From Candidatus Eisenbacteria bacterium (GTDB taxonomy: Bacteria; Eisenbacteria; RBG-16-71-46; JAFGJU01): a stretch of 64,000 nt of DNA. The stretch is from the NCBI GenBank assembly GCA_026388185.1, contig JAPLKG010000017.1, positions 1-64,000 on the forward strand, given 5' to 3'. The translations under genes were made by a program, and so were the position numbers. Under the pieces are notes generated by a model. The model was given only the letters and a program-made list of their open reading frames with translations, did no database searches and was not told where the DNA came from. Numbering within the stretch: position 1 is the stretch's first letter; each line of letters opens with the position of its first letter. Below, one piece after another: positions 9,674-18,150 of this stretch.

Positions 9674-10609
9674 CTATCTCCAGGTGCGCTCAACCTTCCT
9701 GATGAGGAAGAACGTGCCGAGGCCGAGGCATAACATGGCCACAAAGAAGAGCGGATATGCAATCTTCCACGACCGTTCCAGGCCGATCATGGCCGAGAAT
9801 TCCGACATGCCCCCAACGCCGGCAAAAAAGCTCGGAATAGCAACGGCGATGACAATGGCATTGAGGTTCTTCATCATGACGTTCAGGTTGTTGCTGATTA
9901 TCGAAGCGCGAGCATCCATGAGGCTGGAGATGACCTGGGAGTAAATCTGGGCCATTTCGTAGGACTGGGCGTTTTCTATGGCTATGTCGTCGAGGAATTC
10001 CGCGTGAGTCGTCGAGAGCCCAAGCTTGCTCGCGCTTGTTTTGAGCCGTTCGATGACGCGGCCGTTCGAGCTGATTCCCTCCAGGTAAAATACGAGGCTC
10101 TTCTCCAACGTGAACATGTTGAGCAACTGCCGGTTATTTATGGAGGAGTTTATCTGCTCTTCGAGTTCGTCGCTGCACATACTGATGGCCTTGATGTGCC
10201 CCTGAAAATGGGCCGTGGACATGTATAGGAGTTTAAGAACCACGTCTTGAATGGAATCGACCTTGGCGAATTGTCGACCGTAAAACAGCGGAATGTCCTC
10301 CGCGAGCAAAATAATGAGTCGGTTGGAGAACATGAAAAGACCGATGGACTCGACGTTGAAGAGAAAGCTGTCCTTCCCGGTGTAGCGCTTCGGCTGCTTT
10401 ATGATCAGCGCCAAGTGGTCGGGCTCCATTTCCATTCGCGCAAGCTCGTTGGAGTCCAGGGAAGAGTGCAGCGTGTGTTCATCGATATTGAGACTCTCGA
10501 TGAGGTATTTCCGTTCAGTCTCGTCGGGGTTGACGTACACGTAGATTGGACATTCTTTGTCCGAACTCTCCACGATTTTGCCCCCGCAGAAAGTGAATTC
10601 CTTCACCAT
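9674..10609 (-). CDS. CorA-family divalent metal transporter with altered GMN motif
   Basis: At 311 residues it has the CorA layout: an N-terminal soluble alpha/beta domain, a long helix, and two C-terminal membrane helices (about 249-266 and 283-303) with a basic tail RKVERTWR. The loop after the first helix, which is YGMN in canonical Mg2+ channels, reads GGMSEF (266-271). The Asn that contacts hydrated Mg2+ is therefore replaced by Ser. Variants of this kind are known among CorA-like proteins of unproven specificity. The start ATG has GAGGAGG 9 bases upstream. It probably forms a pentameric channel in the inner membrane. Confidence 0.87.
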   Translation of the reverse strand: MVKEFTFCGGKIVESSDKECPIYVYVNPDETERKYLIESLNIDEHTLHSSLDSNELARMEMEPDHLALIIKQPKRYTGKDSFLFNVESIGLFMFSNRLIILLAEDIPLFYGRQFAKVDSIQDVVLKLLYMSTAHFQGHIKAISMCSDELEEQINSSINNRQLLNMFTLEKSLVFYLEGISSNGRVIERLKTSASKLGLSTTHAEFLDDIAIENAQSYEMAQIYSQVISSLMDARASIISNNLNVMMKNLNAIVIAVAIPSFFAGVGGMSEFSAMIGLERSWKIAYPLFFVAMLCLGLGTFFLIRKVERTWR

Positions 10610-10715
10610 GTTCGTTTACCTCCTCGCGTCTCAACGAAATGAGCCATTCTAATTCGCTGCGATCAGCCAGCATAGCATCAAGTCATGTTGGAAGCAATCT
10701 CAAGCCGGGAGAGTC

Positions 10716-12041
10716 TTACAGCGCCGCAGGAATAGGCCGGCGAGACCGCTCACTGTTTCGGCGCCGCCTGCCAAACCACTCCGCCGCGGCCCCCACCCCC
10801 AGCGTCGCGAAGATTATCATCAATGGGTACAGCTCGAGACTGTACCTCCCCCGTACGGCGAAGTTCATGTAGAAAAGCGTCTGCCAGATGAAGACACAAC
10901 AGATCAGCAAGCGCGCGCTGTCACGAGGCAATCTAAGAGATACTGCGAGCCCGAGCAGGAAAAGCGGCAGCAAGAACGACATGAGGAGGATGATTGCGAG
11001 TCCCTCGCGAAAGTTGTAGCTCATTATGTTTGGGCTCGTCCACCACAGAAAGAGAATCCTGGTGAGGCTGCGCTGCACGGTTTCAACGGGATTGCGGAGC
11101 ATGTAAGCAAGACCCTGGCGAAGCAATTTGCGATCGAAGCTCGCCTCATTCATGGTCGCGAGTTCGCCACGGTCAATCAGGTGTGCTTGGACGGCGGCAT
11201 CCACGCAAAGCACATTGTAGCTCGAGTTGGCGTAGGCGTTGTGTGAGCCCGCCAGGTTGAAACCGAGATTGGTGGCGACCGGGACCAAACCGCGGAGAAC
11301 AAGCGCGTTGCGTATGGTCCACGGTGAAAGGACCAGTGCGGCGACAAGCAATATCTGCCCGGTGATGGAAAAAGCCCGCGCCCAACTGATGCGCGCCCTG
11401 CGCAGGCCGAAGGGCAGAAGGACGATTGATCCAAGAAAATAGGGCAACGAGTAGCCCAAGAGTCCGTAGACGGCCCCGGCGCGAGCCGCGCGCCAGAAAC
11501 CGGGGCGCCGTGCGACACCGTCAAGTAGTAAGAGCAACCCCGGAATCACTGCCGCATGGAAGCAAGCGGGAGTAAGCCTTATCGAGTAGATCATCAGGGG
11601 CGGCCAAAGAGCGACAGCGTAGCCGGAGAACCAGGCCAGATCTCCTCTAATGAACCTGGCCGCAAGTCGTCGGGTCCAGACGGCACAGAGAGCAAAGAAA
11701 ACCCCCTGCACGGATTGAACCAGTCCAATCCAGTGAGCCGGTAGTACGGTCTTGGAAAAGACCAGGAAATATGAGTAGAACGGAGGAAAGAAGGCATGAC
11801 GAGGAATCTCCGTTCCGTAGAAGTTGAATACGAAACCTCTGCCGGCAAGAACGTTCTGCGCCACCACTGCCCACTCCAATCCCGAGCCATGCTCACCCCT
11901 GAGTAACTGGGTCACCCCCAGGTGCACAAGATATGCGAACAGAAACAGACTCAGTTCGAGTGTGGCCATGCGAGGCAGGCGGCGCGGTGCGGCCTGGTTC
12001 GAGAGGGTGAGTACTAGGCTTTCAGCGGGCATATGCTCCAA
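10716..12041 (-). CDS. GT-C type membrane glycosyltransferase-like protein
   Basis: This polytopic protein of 441 residues has about ten hydrophobic segments. The first loop contains the acidic, Gly-rich stretch HGSGLEWAVVAQNVLAGRG, as in family 39-like polyprenyl-phosphate-dependent transferases. A large extracytoplasmic segment with AGSHNAYANSSYN lies between later helices. It would transfer a sugar from a lipid carrier on the periplasmic face. The acceptor is unknown. The start is ambiguous: TTG at 12041, or the ATG three codons later. Confidence 0.65.
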   Translation of the reverse strand: MEHMPAESLVLTLSNQAAPRRLPRMATLELSLFLFAYLVHLGVTQLLRGEHGSGLEWAVVAQNVLAGRGFVFNFYGTEIPRHAFFPPFYSYFLVFSKTVLPAHWIGLVQSVQGVFFALCAVWTRRLAARFIRGDLAWFSGYAVALWPPLMIYSIRLTPACFHAAVIPGLLLLLDGVARRPGFWRAARAGAVYGLLGYSLPYFLGSIVLLPFGLRRARISWARAFSITGQILLVAALVLSPWTIRNALVLRGLVPVATNLGFNLAGSHNAYANSSYNVLCVDAAVQAHLIDRGELATMNEASFDRKLLRQGLAYMLRNPVETVQRSLTRILFLWWTSPNIMSYNFREGLAIILLMSFLLPLFLLGLAVSLRLPRDSARLLICCVFIWQTLFYMNFAVRGRYSLELYPLMIIFATLGVGAAAEWFGRRRRNSERSRRPIPAAL

Positions 12042-12091
12042 CCGCGTGATAGAACCGGGTCTACAGAATCAGACGAGTTCGCGACCTCTTT

Positions 12092-12427
12092 CTAGAAGCG
12101 GACCTTCTCCGGAGGCCTTCGATCAGGGACATAGACGTGAGGGACTTTCCCTTCGTTCCACTCTTCTGAGGAATAGAGATTGCAGAAGCACGTCCCGTAT
12201 TCCTTGACGTCCGCCTCTCGGTAGGCGCACGGGCAGATTATGTCCCTGTCGGATTCGCGATCGCCTGACGCCAGCCTGCAGGGACAGCTCATGTAACCGT
12301 ACCGCTCTTTGTTGGCAACGAGCGCCTCAATGACCTCGGAGGCCTTCGTCTTGTCTTTGTTGAAATAGTATCCCTTTGGTTCCTGCAGTTTTCTCAGGGC
12401 TTCGTAAAGTTTCTCGATGTCGCTCAT
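12092..12427 (-). CDS. Ferredoxin-thioredoxin reductase catalytic subunit-like protein
   Basis: The ATG at 12427 follows GAGGTGG and gives a 111-residue protein. Six cysteines are arranged CPC (48,50), CPC (65,67) and CFC (80,82), the catalytic-subunit pattern that holds a [4Fe-4S] cluster next to a redox disulfide. Spacings are 14 and 12 residues, whereas the plant enzyme has 16 and 8. This variant recurs in anaerobes. No variable (FTR-A) subunit is nearby. The upstream neighbour on the same strand is a small glutaredoxin, the likely disulfide partner, so the pair would pass ferredoxin electrons to protein disulfides. Confidence 0.88.
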   Translation of the reverse strand: MSDIEKLYEALRKLQEPKGYYFNKDKTKASEVIEALVANKERYGYMSCPCRLASGDRESDRDIICPCAYREADVKEYGTCFCNLYSSEEWNEGKVPHVYVPDRRPPEKVRF

Positions 12428-12445
12428 GTCCAACCACCTCGGTCT

Positions 12446-12480
12446 CAGACTGACGTACGTCTCCAACGTCCGTCAGTCTG
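12446..12480 (-). promoter_or_regulatory. Hairpin between the glutaredoxin and FTR genes
   Basis: A 10-bp perfect inverted repeat (CAGACTGACG / CGTCAGTCTG) continues, after one mismatch, with a further 4-bp stem (ACGT/ACGT). It lies just before the FTR ribosome binding site. It could attenuate, stabilise or set the ratio of the two products. There is no T-tract, so simple termination is unlikely. Confidence 0.45.
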
Positions 12481-12506
12481 CGGTTCGTCTCAAACCTAGA
12501 TTGACG

Positions 12507-12764
12507 TCATGTTATTCCCAAAGCATTCCTGATCTCATCTTCCTTGTAGCCCACGATTACCTTGTCTCCGATTATGATGGTGGGAAATGAGTACTGGGGA
12601 TTCAGTCTCTTGACCTCCGCAAGTGCTGCCTCCCGCTCCTTGCCCGTAAGCAAATCCACGTCCGTGGCCTCATATTTCACCTTGCACTCGTCAAGAAACT
12701 TCTTCGTAGCCTTGCAGTAACCGCACGTACTGAGGGTGTACATTCTTACTGGTCTCTGCTCCAT
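12507..12764 (-). CDS. Glutaredoxin-like protein (CGYC)
   Basis: Starting at the ATG preceded by GGAGGGGCGCC, the product is 85 residues. It has the thioredoxin fold signature: beta strand VRMYTLS, active site C14-G-Y-C17, cis-proline SFPT at 59-62 and the GYKEDEIRNAL C-terminal helix. It is probably an NrdH/Grx-type carrier reduced by the adjacent ferredoxin-thioredoxin reductase subunit rather than by glutathione. The two genes are 79 bases apart with a hairpin between them. Confidence 0.9.
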   Translation of the reverse strand: MEQRPVRMYTLSTCGYCKATKKFLDECKVKYEATDVDLLTGKEREAALAEVKRLNPQYSFPTIIIGDKVIVGYKEDEIRNALGIT

Positions 12765-13069
12765 GGCGCCCCTCCTCTTGGATTCACAGACATCGATCGC
12801 ACAATGTCTGCTCACAGAGTTTGGTCGTGAACTCCAAATGCGCGAGCTCTGGCCGGATTATTAGTGACGGCAATTGTCACACGTGACGCCGGCCAAGACA
12901 AGCGGATTGTCAGGGCATCCTGCGACGACCGCCACCCGAGCGATTCCTCCGGCCTGCAGTGAGTCGCGAGGGCCTTCTTGTCACTCTCACGTGTTTCTTG
13001 ACAACCTCAAGCCGGGAGTGGTAGTTTTGGTTCTTTCAGGCGGCTTCTCTGCAATTCATGGAGGAACGC
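12765..13069. other. Intergenic region between divergent glutaredoxin and etfB genes
   Basis: No coding region is seen. It holds a nested inverted repeat at about 12850-12895 (outer arms TGGCCGG/CCGGCCA, inner GTGAC/GTCAC) that could bind a regulator shared by the two divergent units. A possible etfB promoter lies at 12998-13027. Confidence 0.5.
12998..13027 (+). promoter_or_regulatory. Candidate promoter of etfBA
   Basis: A consensus -35 TTGACA (12998-13003) is followed after 18 bases by TAGTTT (13022-13027), a four-of-six match to the -10 hexamer. It lies about 43 bases before the etfB start. The -10 is weak. Confidence 0.35.
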
Positions 13070-13861
13070 GTGCAAGCGATTGTGTGCATCAAACAAGTTC
13101 CAGAGATCCCAAACGTGGGCATCGACCCCCGCACGAATACTCTCATCAGGGAGGGAATCCCCAGCATCATCAACCCGTTCGACATGTACGCGATTGAAGA
13201 GGCTCTCCTGATGAAGGACAAGTTTGGCGGCAAGGTCAGCGTGATAACCATGGGACCTCCCCAGGCAGTGGAGGCTCTGCGAGAGGCCCTTGCCATGGGC
13301 GCGGACGAAGCGTTTCTTCTGAGCGACAAGGGATTCGCGGGCTCAGACACGTGGGCCACGTCGTACGCGCTCTCGAAGGCCGTAGAGAAGATCGGTGAGT
13401 ACGACATCATCTTCTGCGGCAAGCAGGCCATCGACGGGGACACCGCCCAGGTCGGCCCTGGCGTCGCAAGGCGTCTCGGCATTCCTCAGCTCACTTACGT
13501 GTGCAAGATCAGGGAGATCGACCTGGCGGCAAAGAGAATTGTCGTCGAAAGGATGCTCGAGGCCGGAAAAGAAGTCGTCGAGTCGAAGCTCCCCGCCCTC
13601 GTCACGGTGGTCAAGGACATAAATCAACCGCGCTTCAGAACGCTCATAGGAATCAGGAAGGCCACTCAGGCGCAGATTCCGGTGCTGAAGCCGGCGGACA
13701 TCAACTGCGAAGACGCCAAGATAGGCCTGTTGGGTTCGGCTACCGAGGTCGTGAAAATTTTCACCCCGGAGCCTCGGAAGGGCGGACAAGTCCTCGAGGG
13801 CGAGCCTGAGGAGACCTGCGAGATTCTTGTTCAGAAGCTGATGGACGCAAAGTTTCTGTAG
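13070..13861 (+). CDS. etfB: Electron transfer flavoprotein, beta subunit
   Basis: The GTG at 13070 is preferred: GGAGG is 5 bases upstream, and it gives MQAIVCIKQVPE, the usual EtfB opening. The longer ATG frame would include that ribosome binding site. At 263 residues the protein has the full EtfB fold with the nucleotide-binding region AIDGDTAQVGPGVARRL and AMGADEAFLLSD. It pairs with EtfA encoded 19 bases downstream. EtfAB accepts electrons from acyl-CoA dehydrogenases (two are encoded at 35-39.5 kb) or, in bifurcating forms, from NADH. I cannot tell which from the sequence alone. Confidence 0.93.
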   Translation: MQAIVCIKQVPEIPNVGIDPRTNTLIREGIPSIINPFDMYAIEEALLMKDKFGGKVSVITMGPPQAVEALREALAMGADEAFLLSDKGFAGSDTWATSYALSKAVEKIGEYDIIFCGKQAIDGDTAQVGPGVARRLGIPQLTYVCKIREIDLAAKRIVVERMLEAGKEVVESKLPALVTVVKDINQPRFRTLIGIRKATQAQIPVLKPADINCEDAKIGLLGSATEVVKIFTPEPRKGGQVLEGEPEETCEILVQKLMDAKFL

Positions 13862-13880
13862 TAGAGACGAAGGGAGTTTC

Positions 13881-15080
13881 GTGGCAAATCTTAGGGTCAA
13901 CGAAGAAACCTGCACGGGGTGCGGTGCTTGCGTCGAGAGCTGCCCCTTCGGCGCATTGATTCTCGAGGGTGAGTTTGTGCGCATCGCAGACAACTGCAAC
14001 GATTGCGGCGCGTGCGTGAGCTCGTGTCCCAGCGAAGCTCTCATTCTCGAAAGGCCCAAGCAGGCGCCTGCGGTTGACTTGTCTCAGTACAAGGACGTGT
14101 GGATCGTCGTGGAATATGAGAACAAGCGCGTCTCGCACGTGGCACTTGAGCTTCTCGGCAAGGGCAGGGAGCTTGCGGATGGACTGGGTTCCAGACTCTG
14201 CGGCGTCATATTGGGCGAATCGATCTCAGAGCTTTCACAGGAGATCTTTGCTCACGGCGCGGACGTCGCGTACGTGGTGGAGAGTCCGTCACTCCGCAAG
14301 TATCGAACGGACCCCTACGTCGACGCCGCCGCGTTCTTGATAAGAAAACACAAACCCGAGATAGTGCTGGTAGGAGCCACGACCACCGGCAGGGATTTTG
14401 CGGGCGCCCTCGCGACCGAAATCGGCACCGGCCTCACCGCAGACTGCACGGGCCTTGAGATCGAGTCCGAGACGAAGAATCTCCTACAGACGAGGCCTGC
14501 CTTCGGCGGCAATATCATGGCACAAATCGTGTGCCGCAGGCACAGACCTCAGATGGCCACTGTCCGTCCCAAGGTGATGGAGCTTCCGCGGCGAGTAGAC
14601 GGAAGGAAAGGCGACGTCGTCGCAGAGAAGATTGACTTCGACGAGGAGAAGTTTCTTACCAGGGTGCTTGAATTCATCAAGGAAGAAGGCTCGACCGTGA
14701 ATCTCGCTGACGCCAACGTGATAGTCTCGGGGGGACGGGGACTCGGAGAGCCGCAGAATTTCAAGGTCGTCGAGGAACTCGCAAGGGTTCTCGGCGGCGC
14801 GGTAGGGGCATCTCGGGCCGCCGTGGACGCGGGTTGGATCCCCTATCCCCATCAGGTCGGGCAGACCGGAAAGACCGTGAGACCCAAACTCTACGTGGCT
14901 TGCGGCATTTCGGGAGCCATTCAGCATCTCGCCGGCATGCAAACGTCCGACATCATTGTCGCGATAAACAAGGACCCCGATGCTCCCATCTTCAAAGTGG
15001 CCACCTTCGGAATTGTGGGAGACCTCTTCAACGTAGTCCCCCTCCTCACAGAAAAGTTCAAGAAGCGCCTCGGAAAATAG
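13881..15080 (+). CDS. etfA: Electron transfer flavoprotein, alpha subunit, with N-terminal 2[4Fe-4S] ferredoxin domain
   Basis: It begins at a GTG. Residues 1-60 are a bacterial-type ferredoxin module with Cys at 11, 14, 17, 21 and 39, 42, 45, 49. The EtfA domain follows, ending in the FAD-binding part with VACGISGAIQHLAGM and INKDPDAPIFKVATFGIVGD. The total of 399 residues is about 60-70 longer than plain EtfA, owing to the ferredoxin module. The form is known from anaerobes, where it suggests electron exchange with low-potential ferredoxin. The gene ends 4 bases from the convergent PLP-enzyme gene. Confidence 0.95.
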   Translation: MANLRVNEETCTGCGACVESCPFGALILEGEFVRIADNCNDCGACVSSCPSEALILERPKQAPAVDLSQYKDVWIVVEYENKRVSHVALELLGKGRELADGLGSRLCGVILGESISELSQEIFAHGADVAYVVESPSLRKYRTDPYVDAAAFLIRKHKPEIVLVGATTTGRDFAGALATEIGTGLTADCTGLEIESETKNLLQTRPAFGGNIMAQIVCRRHRPQMATVRPKVMELPRRVDGRKGDVVAEKIDFDEEKFLTRVLEFIKEEGSTVNLADANVIVSGGRGLGEPQNFKVVEELARVLGGAVGASRAAVDAGWIPYPHQVGQTGKTVRPKLYVACGISGAIQHLAGMQTSDIIVAINKDPDAPIFKVATFGIVGDLFNVVPLLTEKFKKRLGK

Positions 15081-15084
15081 AACC

Positions 15085-16284
15085 CTAGATGTGCTCCATC
15101 GCCTGGTCCAGGTCGTAGATCAGGTCTGCGGCGTCTTCCAGACCCACGGAGAGTCTTATGAGGCCCTCGGTGATGCCCACTTCTTCGAGTTCCTGTCTCG
15201 AGTAACCCGTGTGCGTCATCGACGCGGGGTGCTGAATCAAGGTTGCAACGTCTCCAAGGCTCACTGCCAGAACGCACAGCCTGACGCCGTTCATGAGTTT
15301 GCGCCCGGCGTCCCTCCCTCCCTTCACCTCAAAGGCTATCATGCCGCCCGGACCGCGCATTTGTCTCTTTGCGAGCGCGTGCTGAGGGTGCGAGCTCAAC
15401 CAGGGAAACCACACTCTCTCCACCTTGGGATGAGAGGACAGGAACTCCGCGACTGCAAGAGCGTTCTCCGAGTGCCTTTCCATACGAATGTGAAGCGTCT
15501 TGAGTCCCCTCAGGAGCAACCAGGCGTTGAAAGGACTGATGCATCCGCCCAGGTCTCTCACGAACTCCTTTTTCATTTGCTTGATCTTCTGGGCCGGGCC
15601 CACGACGATGCCCGCGACCGTGTCGCCGTGTCCGCCTATGTACTTCGTCGCGCTGTGGACCACAAAGTCGGCGCCGAGCTGAAGCGGGTTTTGGTAGTAA
15701 GGAGTGCTGAAGGTGTTGTCCACGGCGAGCGCAATCCCACGCCGTCTCGTGATTGACGCTACTGCGGCTATGTCAATCAGCTTCAAGGTCGGATTGGCCG
15801 GGGTCTCTATGAAGACGAGTCTTGTTCTTCCGTCAATTGCCCGCTCGACGTTCTCAGGTACCGAAGCGTCCACTTCGACGACCTCGAGGTTCAGGCGCTC
15901 GAAAGTGTTCCTGAAAAGCTGGTGTGTGCCTCCGTACAACGTGTCCGATGCGACGATCCTCTCTCCACTCTTGACGAGACTGACCGCCAGCGAGACTGTC
16001 GCGGCCATTCCGGAGGCCGTCGCAGCGGCAGCTTCTCCGCCCTCCAGAAGAGCCATCTGTTTCTCGAGAACTGCCTGCGTGGGATTTCCCAGCCTTGTGT
16101 AGTAGTAACCTTCTTGCTCGCCTGCGAATATGGCAGCGCCCTGCTCTGCGCTTTCGAACGCGAACGTCGAGCTCTGAAAGATTGGGGTGGACAGTGGATC
16201 GACGTGCACCTGTTTCTCGGTCTTCTCGTGTCCTTCCCTACCGTGCACCGCCAGCGTTGCGAATCTCAGTTTTCGGTCTTTCAT
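15085..16284 (-). CDS. Cys/Met metabolism PLP enzyme (methionine gamma-lyase or cystathionine gamma-synthase family)
   Basis: Starting at ATG 16284 (GGAGGAGC upstream), the product is 399 residues. The phosphate-binding YYTRLGNPTQ (about 61-70), TLYGGT (about 116-120), DNTFSTPYYQNP and the PLP lysine K214 in SATKYIGGHGD define the family. The residue that is Cys in classical methionine gamma-lyases (TLYGCT) is Gly here. The enzyme could therefore be a methionine gamma-lyase variant, an O-acetylhomoserine sulfhydrylase or a cystathionine gamma-synthase. If it is a lyase it would release 2-oxobutyrate, which feeds propionyl-CoA and thus the mutase pathway at 27-44 kb. Confidence 0.9.
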   Translation of the reverse strand: MKDRKLRFATLAVHGREGHEKTEKQVHVDPLSTPIFQSSTFAFESAEQGAAIFAGEQEGYYYTRLGNPTQAVLEKQMALLEGGEAAAATASGMAATVSLAVSLVKSGERIVASDTLYGGTHQLFRNTFERLNLEVVEVDASVPENVERAIDGRTRLVFIETPANPTLKLIDIAAVASITRRRGIALAVDNTFSTPYYQNPLQLGADFVVHSATKYIGGHGDTVAGIVVGPAQKIKQMKKEFVRDLGGCISPFNAWLLLRGLKTLHIRMERHSENALAVAEFLSSHPKVERVWFPWLSSHPQHALAKRQMRGPGGMIAFEVKGGRDAGRKLMNGVRLCVLAVSLGDVATLIQHPASMTHTGYSRQELEEVGITEGLIRLSVGLEDAADLIYDLDQAMEHI

Positions 16285-16421
16285 GGCGTTCTTGCTCCTC
16301 CCGAACGGGCTTAAAGCCCACCGATGCCCAAACAGACAACTTTCCCACAAATCCGCACGTCATGTCAATTGCATTGAGAATCGCACCGGCACGCCGTTCG
16401 TGGCTCGCCGTTCGTCACGTC

Positions 16422-16450
16422 TTGACCGTCAGACCCTCGCGTGATATTGT
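16422..16450 (+). promoter_or_regulatory. Candidate promoter of the GT39 gene, leaderless layout
   Basis: TTGACC (16422-16427), a 17-base spacer and TATTGT (16445-16450) stand only 9 bases before the ATG at 16460. If used, the transcript would start at or very near the start codon. That agrees with the absence of a ribosome binding site there. Confidence 0.3.
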
Positions 16451-16459
16451 GCCAGCACG

Positions 16460-18109
16460 ATGAGTTCGAACCTCTCCTCGACCACACCCGGGTGCACGGA
16501 CCGGCTCGACTACTACGCCGACGGATACCGCCACCAGCGACTCTACGTGGCTCTCCTGATCTTGTTGGCGCTTTTCCTGAGGCTCTATCGCCTGTCCAGC
16601 CAGAGTATCTGGGTGGACGAGATGCTCACGCTGTTCTGGAGTGGCTTCAGTGCGCCGTTCATTCCGGCGGACGTATTCACGAATCTGCACAGCCCGCTTC
16701 ATTCGCTGGTCATGTTTCTCTGGACGAGACTGGCCGGGGAAAGCGAGTTTGCGCTGAGATTTCCTTCGGTCGTCTTCAGCGTCCTCTCCTTGTTCGCGAT
16801 CTACAGGCTCATTCTCAGGCTCTCCGGCCCTCGAACGGCCGCGGTCGCTCTCGCGGTGATGGCGCTCTCTCCTTTTCACGTCTGGTATGCCCAGGAGGCC
16901 CGCAACTACAGCATGTTGCTCTTCTTCTCGGCCCTGTCCTTTGAGAGTTTCTTGAACCTTCTCTCCGAGCCCGATAGAAAGAGCTTCGGGAAGTACGTGC
17001 TCTTCACTTTCGCAGCCTTTCTGTCCAACATGAGCGCGGTCTTCGTAGTGGCCGTGCAGGACGTGTTCTTCTTGATCTCACGCCGAAAGCTCTCGTTCCG
17101 AAGCCTCGTCTTTGCGCACGTAATCTTGGCGTTCCTCCTTCTTCCCTGGCTTGGCGAGATGCTTCACAGGGTCGAATTCCTCCGACTCGCTAGGACTGCG
17201 CCATACGTGGGCACCGAATTCCTGCGGGGCCAGACCACGTTCACACCGTTTGCCGTTCCCTACACCTTCTTCGTCTTCTCTCTCGGCTATTCCTTCGGGC
17301 CCAGCCTCGCAGAGCTTCACGAGTCGGCACGCCTCGCGAGCTTCGCTCACTACGGTCCTGTTCTTATCCCCGCAGCCATTGCCTTCTCGCTCGCCGTACT
17401 GCTGGGAATCATCTCCTTGAGAAACAGGACGAAGCTTCTTTCGTTACTCCTTGTGTGGATAGCACTTCCACTAGTCGTCGTTTCCTTTTTTGCGATCAAG
17501 AACTTCAAGCCCTTCAATCCCAGATACTTAATGGTGAGTTACCCGGCGTTCGTCTTGCTTCTCGCGGAAGGCCTGCGGCTCGGGGGAGCCAGAGCCGTTG
17601 GTCCTGGCGCGAGTGAGCCGGAGGGAACCGTCAGGCGGCGGGGCATGGTATCTTTCCTGGGGACCGCGATGCGACTGGCCCTTTGCGCCCTCGTTCTCGG
17701 GACAATGCTTCTTTCCTTGTGGAACTACTACCGGGTGCCGCGCTACGGAAAGGACGACTTCAGGGCCGCGTCCAGGACTCTTGAGGCGGAGTTCGCGCCG
17801 GGCGATATGGTGTTCACGGAGGGAACGTACGAACCTTTGCTCTATTATCTTCGACACGGCCACTCGGGCCAGGGCGGAGCACCAATCACGTTTTTGCCTC
17901 TCTATCCGGAAATGGTCGGGAACGATGCCAGGGTGCGTGACTATGTTCTGGAGAAGGCCCGAGAAGCAAACCGTGTCTGGCTCGTGACATCCAGGCTTTG
18001 GAATTTGGATCCGGAAAGAAAAGTGCCCGCACTGTTCCAACAGATGTTTCTCGCCGAAAGGGAGTTTCACTTTCAGGGCGTGGACGTCGTCCTCTACTCC
18101 AAGAGATGA
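16460..18109 (+). CDS. Family 39-type membrane glycosyltransferase
   Basis: The 549-residue protein has a short cytoplasmic N-terminus, then a first helix followed by the catalytic-loop motif SIWVDEMLTLFW with the Asp-Glu typical of GT-C/PMT_2 enzymes. It also has the second-loop motif WYAQEARNYSML, again typical of the family, and about ten membrane segments before a soluble C-terminal periplasmic domain (from about residue 420). It would move a sugar from a polyprenyl-phosphate donor to an extracytoplasmic acceptor. The acceptor is unknown. No clear ribosome binding site precedes the ATG. Confidence 0.85.
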   Translation: MSSNLSSTTPGCTDRLDYYADGYRHQRLYVALLILLALFLRLYRLSSQSIWVDEMLTLFWSGFSAPFIPADVFTNLHSPLHSLVMFLWTRLAGESEFALRFPSVVFSVLSLFAIYRLILRLSGPRTAAVALAVMALSPFHVWYAQEARNYSMLLFFSALSFESFLNLLSEPDRKSFGKYVLFTFAAFLSNMSAVFVVAVQDVFFLISRRKLSFRSLVFAHVILAFLLLPWLGEMLHRVEFLRLARTAPYVGTEFLRGQTTFTPFAVPYTFFVFSLGYSFGPSLAELHESARLASFAHYGPVLIPAAIAFSLAVLLGIISLRNRTKLLSLLLVWIALPLVVVSFFAIKNFKPFNPRYLMVSYPAFVLLLAEGLRLGGARAVGPGASEPEGTVRRRGMVSFLGTAMRLALCALVLGTMLLSLWNYYRVPRYGKDDFRAASRTLEAEFAPGDMVFTEGTYEPLLYYLRHGHSGQGGAPITFLPLYPEMVGNDARVRDYVLEKAREANRVWLVTSRLWNLDPERKVPALFQQMFLAEREFHFQGVDVVLYSKR

Positions 18110-18150
18110 GAAAGGGCGACCCGGGTGCGGACCAGTGAGCGGAGGTTCGT

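Noticed and set aside
15085-16284. Firm call of methionine gamma-lyase
   Set aside because: The active-site Cys of classical methionine gamma-lyases is Gly here, so only the wider family is supported.
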